Positions 23,062-29,767 of a stretch of 47,792 nt of DNA are shown here, in pieces. The stretch's first letter is position 1; each line of letters begins with the position of its first letter. Below the pieces are notes generated by a model. It saw only the letters and a list, made by a program, of their open reading frames with translations. It had not been told where the DNA came from and made no database searches. Position numbers and translations under genes: made by a program. This stretch comes from a virus, in IMG/VR virus record IMGVR_UViG_3300030329_003466, positions 1 to 47,792 of that record; one strand, 5' to 3'.

Positions 23062-23850
23062 ATTTACCTTTCTTTTTTTATTTACATTGTGAACAGGTAG
23101 AGCTTCGCACTCAATAGCACTTATATAAAATAATTTATTTATATCTGCTCCTGTTCATATTAGAGGCGGTATCATGTCGCACCACTCAAGCAAATTTTAT
23201 AAATTCCATAGGTTTCTATAAAATTCCATGTATTTTTATGTAATGTTAATTCATACCTAAATAAAATATTTAGGCAGTACATCGGGGTTTGCACCCGTTA
23301 AGAAACTTGACACTTGACCACTTTTATAAGATTTAAAAAAAATCTTTTTATTATGTCGTCTACCAACCGCATAAATTAATAATATTAAATTTATTAGATT
23401 TAAATATTTTCTAATCTTTTTCATTTCACGACATATAATATTGATTGTATTATATTTTTAATGTTTCCGTACAGCTTATAGCTGGTCGCTCGGTGACTTT
23501 CGCCAGGCGGTCGGACTCTAAGCCCGCTATTATTTAGCACCTTTTACCCTCTCATTTTCTGAATTATTTCTAACCTATGGTTACCGTGCTTTATCAAGGC
23601 ACTAAAATAATTACTCCCTTGTTGTAGACTTTTATAAGTTAATAGCTATTTTTCAAGCTCTTCCACTCTAACGGGTAGCACTCTAAATTGCTACTAGTTT
23701 TTATACTCCAAACTTTATGCCGTCGCCTTTATTTTTTCATTGTCTCAGAAATGATAATCAATTAAAAAATTATGTTCTACTGTTTTAATTCGCAGTATTG
23801 AATAGGTTATTATTATTATTTCTATCTTAACCTGTAACTAATATAATAAA
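23062..23850. ncRNA. Long structured non-coding region, left part
   Basis: No convincing gene lies in these 790 bases. Stems visible by eye are GAACAGG/CCTGTTC (23091-23156), CCTAAAT/ATTTAGG (23256-23274), CGGG/CCCG (23283-23297), AAGATTT/AAATCTT plus a T run (23328-23349), TATGTCGT/ACGACATA (23352-23435), CAGCT/AGCTG (23472-23484), GGTG/CGCC (23492-23504, G:U only on the plus strand), GCGG/CCGC (23507-23527) and GTAGCA/TGCTAC (23675-23694). The GC-rich islands stand out from AT-rich flanks. A large RNA, several small RNAs, or an early leader are possible. The promoter for the leftward unit must lie here but I cannot fix it. Confidence 0.45.
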
Positions 23851-23860
23851 TTATAATAAC

Positions 23861-24249
23861 ATAAGTCAAGTATTATTTTTAATTATCTTTATTTATAGAC
23901 GAGAAAAAAATTTGTTTCTCTATAAAATACATCTATAAAAAATGATATTATATTATATCAATTATAAATATAATATAATCATTTAACATTAATAAAACAA
24001 GGAATAAAAAAAATATATATATATAATACATACAATAGTCAAATAAAGCTCAAAACATAGCCAAACAAGCAATATTATTATTACTAGTATGTCAATACCT
24101 AGATTTAATATATATAATTCTCATAAGGAGAAAATAAAAATAATTTAAAATAATTAAAATAATACTTGCATATTAAAAATAATGTTTGTAAGTTATAACA
24201 GGTTGAGATAGTAATTAAATAATAAATAATAAAATAAGGAATTAAAAAA
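23861..24249. other. Extremely AT-rich segment with perfect inverted repeat; origin candidate
   Basis: This stretch is almost pure A/T with short TATA runs. A perfect 10-bp inverted repeat ATATTATATT/AATATAATAT spans 23945-23954 and 23967-23976, and GAGAAA/TTTCTC lies at 23901-23920. It sits between the divergent transcription units, a usual place for a phage replication origin or paired promoters. No initiator gene is recognisable, so the origin call is positional only. Confidence 0.3.
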
Positions 24250-24420
24250 ATGAAAAGATATATAAAAGTAACATATAAGACCCAAAGTAATAAAGAAACA
24301 AATAAAATTATTGAGTCATGGAATAAATATAAAGGTGACGGTTTATTAGATTTTGCTTGTAATTGGTATGTTAAGGAATTGATAAGATGGGAGCCGTGCG
24401 ACTATAAAAACGGGAAATAA
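24250..24420 (+). CDS. Small basic protein (56 aa) in the divergent region
   Basis: ATG 24250 is preceded by AAGGAATTAAAAAA, a good ribosome site. The protein reads MKRYIKVTYKTQ, then a helical stretch, then FACNWYVKELIRW near the end, rich in Lys, Asn, Trp and Tyr. It is the only likely gene in the 1.86-kb non-coding region and is isolated from the late unit by the structured region 24440-24810. The function is unknown. Position suggests an early regulatory product. Confidence 0.6.
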   Translation: MKRYIKVTYKTQSNKETNKIIESWNKYKGDGLLDFACNWYVKELIRWEPCDYKNGK

Positions 24421-24439
24421 TCGAAATTTTCAACCAAAA

Positions 24440-24810
24440 AGCAGACCCCTGCCGACCAAAAATCGGCGGTGGGCTTGCGATAATAAACAGTCACACCCAT
24501 TCTGATATTATTTTTTGAAATTTAGGATTTAGGAAAGTATTAGTTACTTATTAGTTAACTATTGATTGCTTATTTGGTGGGTGTTTAGGATAGAGAAGTC
24601 CTACCCCTTAGATAACTAAGAGTGCTTCCTATCCTGGTATTGCTTATTCGGAGCCTGCGCAATTTGGATACCTAATAATTCATTGTTTATTAAGCGGGTA
24701 AGCTATGTTTAGTTCAATGAAACTCTAATACGGCCTTCTTACCTTCGACTGACCTGTGACTTTGTATACCCCTTGTTCTAGTCACTTAAAACACATGCGG
24801 AACAAGTTTT
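24440..24810 (+). ncRNA. Structured non-coding RNA candidate with H-type pseudoknot
   Basis: Several nested stems fit one strand. ACACCCA/TGGGTGT (24493-24499 with 24578-24584) is 7 bp. AGGATAG-a-GAAG/CTTCCTATCCT (24587-24598 with 24625-24635) encloses hairpin CTTAG-ATAA-CTAAG. GGTAT/ATACC is at 24636-24672 and GGTAAG/CTTACC at 24697-24743. In the last part GTGACT (24756-24761) pairs with AGTCAC (24780-24785), while CTTGTTC in its loop (24772-24778) pairs with GAACAAG (24800-24806), a textbook H-type pseudoknot. There is no coding potential. It lies directly upstream of the late genes. I cannot match it to a known family. Confidence 0.5.
24446..24473. terminator. GC-rich hairpin after the 56-aa gene
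   Basis: A hairpin with about seven continuous pairs (including one G:T) plus two more after a mismatch surrounds loop CCAAAAA, starting 25 bases after the stop codon. It is the most GC-rich hairpin in the region. No strong U-run follows on the plus strand, so it may be a rho-independent terminator lacking the tail, a processing site, or the first helix of the RNA described at 24440-24810. Confidence 0.4.
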
Positions 24811-24884
24811 CAACCAATATACACATGTGATGAGCTCTTAATATATATACAAATATACCTAATGTCCAAAATATTTTTTATTTT

Positions 24885-24913
24885 TTGTTTTAAAGTTATC
24901 GATTTCTTATATT
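24885..24913 (+). promoter_or_regulatory. Possible sigma70-like promoter for the late unit
   Basis: TTGTTT (24885-24890) and TATATT (24908-24913) are separated by exactly 17 bases and end five bases before ATG 24919. If used, transcription would start at or next to the start codon, giving a leaderless message, which fits the lack of a ribosome site there. The AT-rich context makes chance matches likely. Confidence 0.3.
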
Positions 24914-24918
24914 AATCT

Positions 24919-25662
24919 ATGGATTTTAAAACTATCAAAGGCGTTAATCACTATTTGTATGACAATCAAATTGAATTTAAAGCCTTTAAGCCAGATTCAT
25001 ACATAGTTGGTAATTGGCGTAAAGCGCAGGAAGGTGAATGGGCGTTTACAGATGACGACTATGTGTGTCAAATATTAAAAAAGGGGTTTATTTCTGGCAA
25101 ACCTTTTGTAAGGACAGTGTGTGGGACCTATTTTATTAAATCCAGTAAGAGGGAAATGCTTGGTGAGGAGGGTATTGCAGAGTGTATTTACTCTTTTGCA
25201 GGTACTTATGATGCTCAAAGGCAGTATTCTAGGAATAAAATGAATGGAAAAGAGTTCATGTTTGCTCAGTATGTAGCATCTGGCATGGAAGTTGTAGCAG
25301 CTTTTAAGAAGGCATACCCTTCTGCAAAGAGTGAAAGTTATATTAAGGCTAAATCACAGCAAATTTTAAAAAAAGAGAAGGTTCAACAAATGGTAAAAGA
25401 AGAAATTAAGAAAATCTTAGAGGATGAGGGAGTAACTCCTGAGTGGCTTATAGGAAAATATAAAGATATTGCTACTTTAGCTGAACGTGATGGAGATAAA
25501 TTACGCTCTTTAGAGTCTTTAGCTAAAATATCAGGCTTATTTGACACTGAAAAGAAACAAGAGCAGCTTACGGTTTGGGCTGGATTTAGCCCTGAGCAAA
25601 TGGAGGCTATTAAAGATGGAGAAAAAACGAAACTTATTGCACACGCAGAAAAAGAAGGGTAA
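24919..25662 (+). CDS. Terminase small subunit-like protein
   Basis: Residues about 110-210 have the terminase-2 small-subunit pattern: 'GKEFMFAQYVASGMEVVAAF', a helix-turn-helix-like 'KKAYPSAKSES', then 'LKKEKVQQMVKEEI' and a long helical region. This domain recognises phage DNA for packaging and precedes the large terminase. An extra 95-residue N-terminal domain contains a W..A..GEWAFTDDDYV segment and a VRTVCGTY segment of unknown role. The length, 247 residues, is longer than typical because of that domain. No Shine-Dalgarno site precedes the start. Confidence 0.75.
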   Translation: MDFKTIKGVNHYLYDNQIEFKAFKPDSYIVGNWRKAQEGEWAFTDDDYVCQILKKGFISGKPFVRTVCGTYFIKSSKREMLGEEGIAECIYSFAGTYDAQRQYSRNKMNGKEFMFAQYVASGMEVVAAFKKAYPSAKSESYIKAKSQQILKKEKVQQMVKEEIKKILEDEGVTPEWLIGKYKDIATLAERDGDKLRSLESLAKISGLFDTEKKQEQLTVWAGFSPEQMEAIKDGEKTKLIAHAEKEG

Positions 25663-25855
25663 AAAGGCAAAGGACCCTTGTCCCGTTTGCGATAAAGAGC
25701 TTTATTTTAACGAGGATTACTCTTCAAGAGCAGGATTATTAGATGAAAATGAGGAATGTATAGGCTGGATGTGCCCTCATTGTTATTCAGAGTTTGACTT
25801 TCTTAATAGAGTAACGTATATTATGCCTATGAATAATGAAAGAGGAATAGCATAA
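25616..25855 (+). CDS. Zinc-ribbon protein near terminase (79 aa)
   Basis: I start at ATG 25616, inside the end of the terminase gene (another frame), because a further upstream start at 25541 would add 25 residues of overlap without support. After a Lys-rich leader, C22-x2-C25 (DPCPVCDKEL) and C53-x2-C56 (GWMCPHCYSEF) form a zinc ribbon around a 'GLLDENEECIGW' hairpin. Similar small proteins sit by terminase genes in other phages. They may assist packaging or transcription. The stop abuts the lysozyme start. Confidence 0.8.
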   Translation: MEKKRNLLHTQKKKGKKAKDPCPVCDKELYFNEDYSSRAGLLDENEECIGWMCPHCYSEFDFLNRVTYIMPMNNERGIA

Positions 25856-26260
25856 ATGAAGTTAAAAGAAAGAATTAAAAAACATGAAGGATATGTAGGG
25901 ATGGTTTACAAGGATAGCTTAGGAATAGATACTATTGGCTATGGTTTTGCAATTAAAGACCTAGAATTAGATGAAGATATATGTGATGAAATATTAGCTA
26001 GAAAGCTAAAAGATTTAGATGTTAGAATAAAAAATAAATTTTCTTGGTTCTCATATATGCCGCCTCAAATTAAAGATGTTATTATGGAAATGTGTTATCA
26101 GTTGGGTGTCGGAGGGTTCTCAAAATTTAGAAAAACTATTGCTTTTTTGCAGGACAAGAAATGGGCAGAAGCTTCAGAAGAAATGCTTGATAGTTTATGG
26201 GCAAAACAAACTCCTAACCGAGCTAAATCATTAAGCGATATTGTTAAAGGGGTAGAATAA
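25856..26260 (+). CDS. T4-type lysozyme (GH24 endolysin)
   Basis: This 134-residue protein has catalytic residues at the same numbers as T4 lysozyme: E11 (KKHEGYVGMVYKD), D20 and T26 (DTIGYGF). The C-terminal WAKQTPNRAKSLSDI block matches the conserved QTPNRA region. It cleaves the peptidoglycan glycan backbone for host lysis or as a virion enzyme. It has no signal peptide, so it needs a holin, for which candidates occur at 37816, 39833 and 40134. Its location in the packaging cluster rather than beside the holins is unusual. The stop overlaps the next ATG (TAATG). Confidence 0.93.
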   Translation: MKLKERIKKHEGYVGMVYKDSLGIDTIGYGFAIKDLELDEDICDEILARKLKDLDVRIKNKFSWFSYMPPQIKDVIMEMCYQLGVGGFSKFRKTIAFLQDKKWAEASEEMLDSLWAKQTPNRAKSLSDIVKGVE

Positions 26261-28155
26261 TGATTATATATAAGTATGATGAAGATACAGGGCAGGTTGT
26301 TGCAGAAGATGTTGATGAAAAAGCAACTGTTAATATACCGTTTGCTGGAAGTTTTAATTATAAACATGGACAAAAAGGAGTGACTAAAACTCCTTCAAGT
26401 TCTCAAGCACCTACATGGAATTTTAATAATCCTTTGCAGAACTGGAATTTTCCTGTATTTAACAAAGCTAAACAGGTTGCAAAAGATTGGGACTTTCCTT
26501 TATTAAATATGTTAAAAAATTTAGCCCCTAAAAAAGAACCAAATAGTGTTGTAAATCAAACTAAAAAAGCTGTTCCCCCTTCTTCAGCACTAGGTTTGGC
26601 TGGCATTAAAGATGTTAATGGAGACGGGGTAGTCAATGTTCTTGATATTTTAGCTCAAAGCCAAGCTCCACAAGTTCAAGGACCGCCTGTTGCACCATCC
26701 ACAACCCCTCCTTCTTTACAAGGCTTAGGAGATATAAATGGAGATGGCGTTGTTAATGTTCTTGATGCAATATTATCTAATCAAGTCCAGGGTCCACCTG
26801 TTGCCCCGCCTGTTGCAACTGACCCAAATGATGAAGACTGGACTGGCTCAGACTTTCCACATATGGCTGACCCATTAAATGTTGGTTCTGTTCAAAGTGA
26901 GCCACAAACCTCAGAGGATTGGACTGGTTCGGATTTCCCACATATAGCTGACCCAGTTTATAGTCAATCGCCTGAAGTTGTACAAGCACCTGAACAACAA
27001 CAATATAATATTACTGGAGGTCTTGGGGAGGTTAATTTTGGAGTTTCGTATGAGATTGAGATTGATGGAGAAATGAAGTTATTTAACTGGGGAGAAGGCC
27101 CTATGGCTACTGGACAAATGTCTTCTAAAGATGTTTATAATATGGTGAATCAAACTCCAGAATCTACAGAATTACAAGACTCTCTTCTTACTAGTCCGCT
27201 TTTTGGTCTTACTCCTAAAAAAAAAGATGAATTATTAAATCTAGATGAACCTCAACAAGTAGACAGTACTGATTACGGTCTATTTCAGATAAATGATTAC
27301 TGGCATGGCGAAGAAGCTCAAGATTCTATATGGAATAAATATGTTCATCCAAAAGATATGTCTCCAATAGAAAATATCGAGTATGCTAAAAAATTATATG
27401 ATAGAGAAGGTTGGGATGTTTGGTCATCTTATAAAAACAATTCTTATAAGCAATTTTTAGATTGGTCAGATGAAGATTATAAAAAATCTGGAGTATCACC
27501 TATGGATTTAACAAGGATTGATATGATGTTTCCTGACCCAGAAGAAAATAAAATAGCAAAAGCTATTATGATGGCTGAATCTGGTGGTAACAGAAAAGCT
27601 ATAAATTATAACATGAGTCAAAAAGACTCTTCTTTAAAGTTTGAAAAAAGTAATAAAGATGGAATCAAAACAGTTTCTTGGGGTTATTATTTAGATGATA
27701 ATGATAAAAAAATAAAGCATGGCTCTCATGAAAATTGGTATCAGGACGGAACTAAACGTATAGATGGTCAATGGGAAGACGGTAATAGAGTAGGTTCTTG
27801 GAGAGAATACGACAAAAATGGAAACTTAAAAAAAGTAACTGAGTATGACGATAAAGGTAATGAAAAGAACGTAACTCATTATAACCCAGATGGTTCTATA
27901 AGAGATTTAGAAAAAGAAATAGCAGATAGGGAATGGAAAAATAGAGAAAACCTCATGGAGACAGGTGGTATGGGTGGTGGTATAAGAATTGATTTAGCCA
28001 AACAGTCTGATGAAGAATTAACTAAATTATTGGATGATATTCAAAGGGCTGAAGAAGTGGGTGGCTTGAGCGGCATGGCTAGGAATTCTTTCATTAAGCA
28101 ATATCAAAATGAAATTCAAATTAGAAAAGATGCTGGTAGGTGGACAGGCAAATAA
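26260..28155 (+). CDS. Mosaic protein: dockerin pair, permuted lysozyme-like domain, MORN-like repeats (631 aa)
   Basis: Domains in order: Pro/Asn-rich leader; two dockerin-type calcium loops, DVNGDGVVNVLD at 118-129 and DINGDGVVNVLD at 158-169; two copies of DWTGSDFPH(M/I)ADP near 193 and 220; and a 'LGEVNFGVSYEI..WGEGP.A' unit near 255-285 also present at 40301-40996. A lysozyme C-terminal half follows (STDYGLFQINDYWHG at 336-350, then 'IEYAKKLYDREGWDVWSSY' near 373-391). Next comes the normally N-terminal catalytic helix IAKAIMMAESGGNRKAINYN (432-451, E440), then YwqK/MORN-like 'HG..WY.DG' repeats about 465-550. It is likely a virion-associated cell-wall enzyme or adaptor. The start overlaps the lysozyme stop. 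Confidence 0.8.
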   Translation: MIIYKYDEDTGQVVAEDVDEKATVNIPFAGSFNYKHGQKGVTKTPSSSQAPTWNFNNPLQNWNFPVFNKAKQVAKDWDFPLLNMLKNLAPKKEPNSVVNQTKKAVPPSSALGLAGIKDVNGDGVVNVLDILAQSQAPQVQGPPVAPSTTPPSLQGLGDINGDGVVNVLDAILSNQVQGPPVAPPVATDPNDEDWTGSDFPHMADPLNVGSVQSEPQTSEDWTGSDFPHIADPVYSQSPEVVQAPEQQQYNITGGLGEVNFGVSYEIEIDGEMKLFNWGEGPMATGQMSSKDVYNMVNQTPESTELQDSLLTSPLFGLTPKKKDELLNLDEPQQVDSTDYGLFQINDYWHGEEAQDSIWNKYVHPKDMSPIENIEYAKKLYDREGWDVWSSYKNNSYKQFLDWSDEDYKKSGVSPMDLTRIDMMFPDPEENKIAKAIMMAESGGNRKAINYNMSQKDSSLKFEKSNKDGIKTVSWGYYLDDNDKKIKHGSHENWYQDGTKRIDGQWEDGNRVGSWREYDKNGNLKKVTEYDDKGNEKNVTHYNPDGSIRDLEKEIADREWKNRENLMETGGMGGGIRIDLAKQSDEELTKLLDDIQRAEEVGGLSGMARNSFIKQYQNEIQIRKDAGRWTGK

Positions 28156-28158
28156 TTA

Positions 28159-29724
28159 ATGGCTAACCTTAACCTTAATGGCAATGTTTCTAAGAATGAA
28201 AAAATTTTACACCATGCCTATAATGATTTGATAGCTTTTGGGAAGCTATTTTCCCCTCAAGATTTTTTGGCGTCTGCAACGCCCCCATTCCATGTGGAAG
28301 TGGGAAAAAAACTTTTAGCTAAAGACGTACAACAATTAGCTTTAGTTCTGCCAAGAGACCATGCAAAGTCTACTATGGCTGCTACCGCAATACTTCATCG
28401 TATCTTATTTGCCACAAAACAAGACCCTGAGTTTATATGTTGGGTTGGTGAAGCTCAAGACCAAGCAACTGATAATGTAGCGTGGCTACAAAATCATATA
28501 TATGATAATCCAGCAATACACTATTATTTTGGTGATTTAGAAGGTGACAAATGGACTAAGACTGAGTTTACTACTAAGAATGGTTGCAGAATGATTGCAA
28601 AAGGTGCTTCACAAAGATTGCGTGGAAAGAAGCAATTGTCTACTAGATATACAGGAATTGTTCTTGACGATTTTGAATCAGAGCTTAATACTAAGACTCC
28701 TGATTCTAGACAAAATATAAAAGATTGGGTTACAGCTGCTGTATACCCTGCTATCGATTTTGATAAAAGAGGGTTCTTATGGTGTAATGGAACTATTGTT
28801 CATTATGACAGTTTTTTGAATAATATTGTTAGAAGTCATCAGGAAGCAGAAAAAACTGGAGAAGATTATTCATGGGATGTTCTAACTTATAAAGCTATCT
28901 TAGATAATGGAGAGCCTTTATGGCCTAGTCGTTGGCCTTTAACAAAATTAGAAGAAAGAAAACAATTTTATATTGATTCAGGAGTTGCGGGCAAATTCTA
29001 TCAAGAGTTTATGAATCAAGCGAAGTCACCAGAGGACCAAATATTTCAAGAAGAGGATATTAATGATAACTATTATAAAGGAAAAATTAAATTTGATAAT
29101 GAGGCTGACTCATGGTTTTTGGAGTTGGATGATGGGACAAGACCTTATGTCAACATTTATATTGGTGTTGACCCTGCCTCTACACTTAGTTCTAGGGCTG
29201 ATTATAGTGTCATTATGGTTATTGGTGTTACCGCTGATAACGATTATTACATTCTTGAGTATTGGAGAAAAAGAGTATTACCTATGGAGTGTGCCGATGA
29301 GATATTTAAAATCGCTAAACGATACTCGCCAATTAGAAGAATAAATATTGAAACTATAGCATATCAAGAAATGCTTAGAGATTATATTATGAAAAGGTCT
29401 AAAAAGGAAGGATTGTTTCTTCCTGGTATTCACAAAGGGATAAAGAATTATGGAAATCAGAAAAAGAAAGACAGATTGTTTGAAGGTCTTCAACCTATGT
29501 TTAAAGCTGGAGCTGTTCATTTAAAAAAGAATATGCATGAGTTTATTGGTGAATTACTTGATTTTCCAAAAGGTTCTCATGATGATTGTATTGATGCTTT
29601 TTGGTTAGCTACTCAATTTGCAAAAGGAAATCCTAGTGCAGGTAAGTCTAAAAAAGAAAAGGGGAGAGATGGGTGGTTTAAAAGAAAAAAGAGGTATAAT
29701 TGGATTACAGGAGCTAGAATATAA
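28159..29724 (+). CDS. terL: Terminase large subunit
   Basis: Walker A-like LPRDHAKST (64-72), Walker B IVLDDFE (167-173) and the RNase-H-type nuclease acids D338 (GVDPAST), E398 (NIETIAY) and D479 within HDDCIDA (D475-D479) are all present in 521 residues. The protein is therefore a complete ATPase-nuclease packaging motor. The RDHAKST P-loop form is seen in several podoviral terminases. It translocates DNA through the portal encoded by the next gene. A 43-base AT-rich gap separates the two. Confidence 0.95.
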   Translation: MANLNLNGNVSKNEKILHHAYNDLIAFGKLFSPQDFLASATPPFHVEVGKKLLAKDVQQLALVLPRDHAKSTMAATAILHRILFATKQDPEFICWVGEAQDQATDNVAWLQNHIYDNPAIHYYFGDLEGDKWTKTEFTTKNGCRMIAKGASQRLRGKKQLSTRYTGIVLDDFESELNTKTPDSRQNIKDWVTAAVYPAIDFDKRGFLWCNGTIVHYDSFLNNIVRSHQEAEKTGEDYSWDVLTYKAILDNGEPLWPSRWPLTKLEERKQFYIDSGVAGKFYQEFMNQAKSPEDQIFQEEDINDNYYKGKIKFDNEADSWFLELDDGTRPYVNIYIGVDPASTLSSRADYSVIMVIGVTADNDYYILEYWRKRVLPMECADEIFKIAKRYSPIRRINIETIAYQEMLRDYIMKRSKKEGLFLPGIHKGIKNYGNQKKKDRLFEGLQPMFKAGAVHLKKNMHEFIGELLDFPKGSHDDCIDAFWLATQFAKGNPSAGKSKKEKGRDGWFKRKKRYNWITGARI

Positions 29725-29767
29725 TAATTATTGATTATTAATACAAATATTTTATATATTAACTACT

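Noticed and set aside
23283-23297. T-arm-like hairpin CGGG-7-CCCG suggesting a tRNA
   Set aside because: The loop lacks the TTC start and no acceptor or anticodon arms are found around it on either strand.
23062-24250. tmRNA, RNase P RNA, or GOLLD/ROOL assignment
   Set aside because: None of the conserved tmRNA or RNase P sequence blocks I know is visible, and I cannot verify a GOLLD or ROOL match by eye, so no family name is given.
27001-27240. A second, normally ordered catalytic Glu helix before GLFQIN
   Set aside because: The 80 residues before GLFQIN contain no ESGGN-like motif, so the swapped order stands for now.
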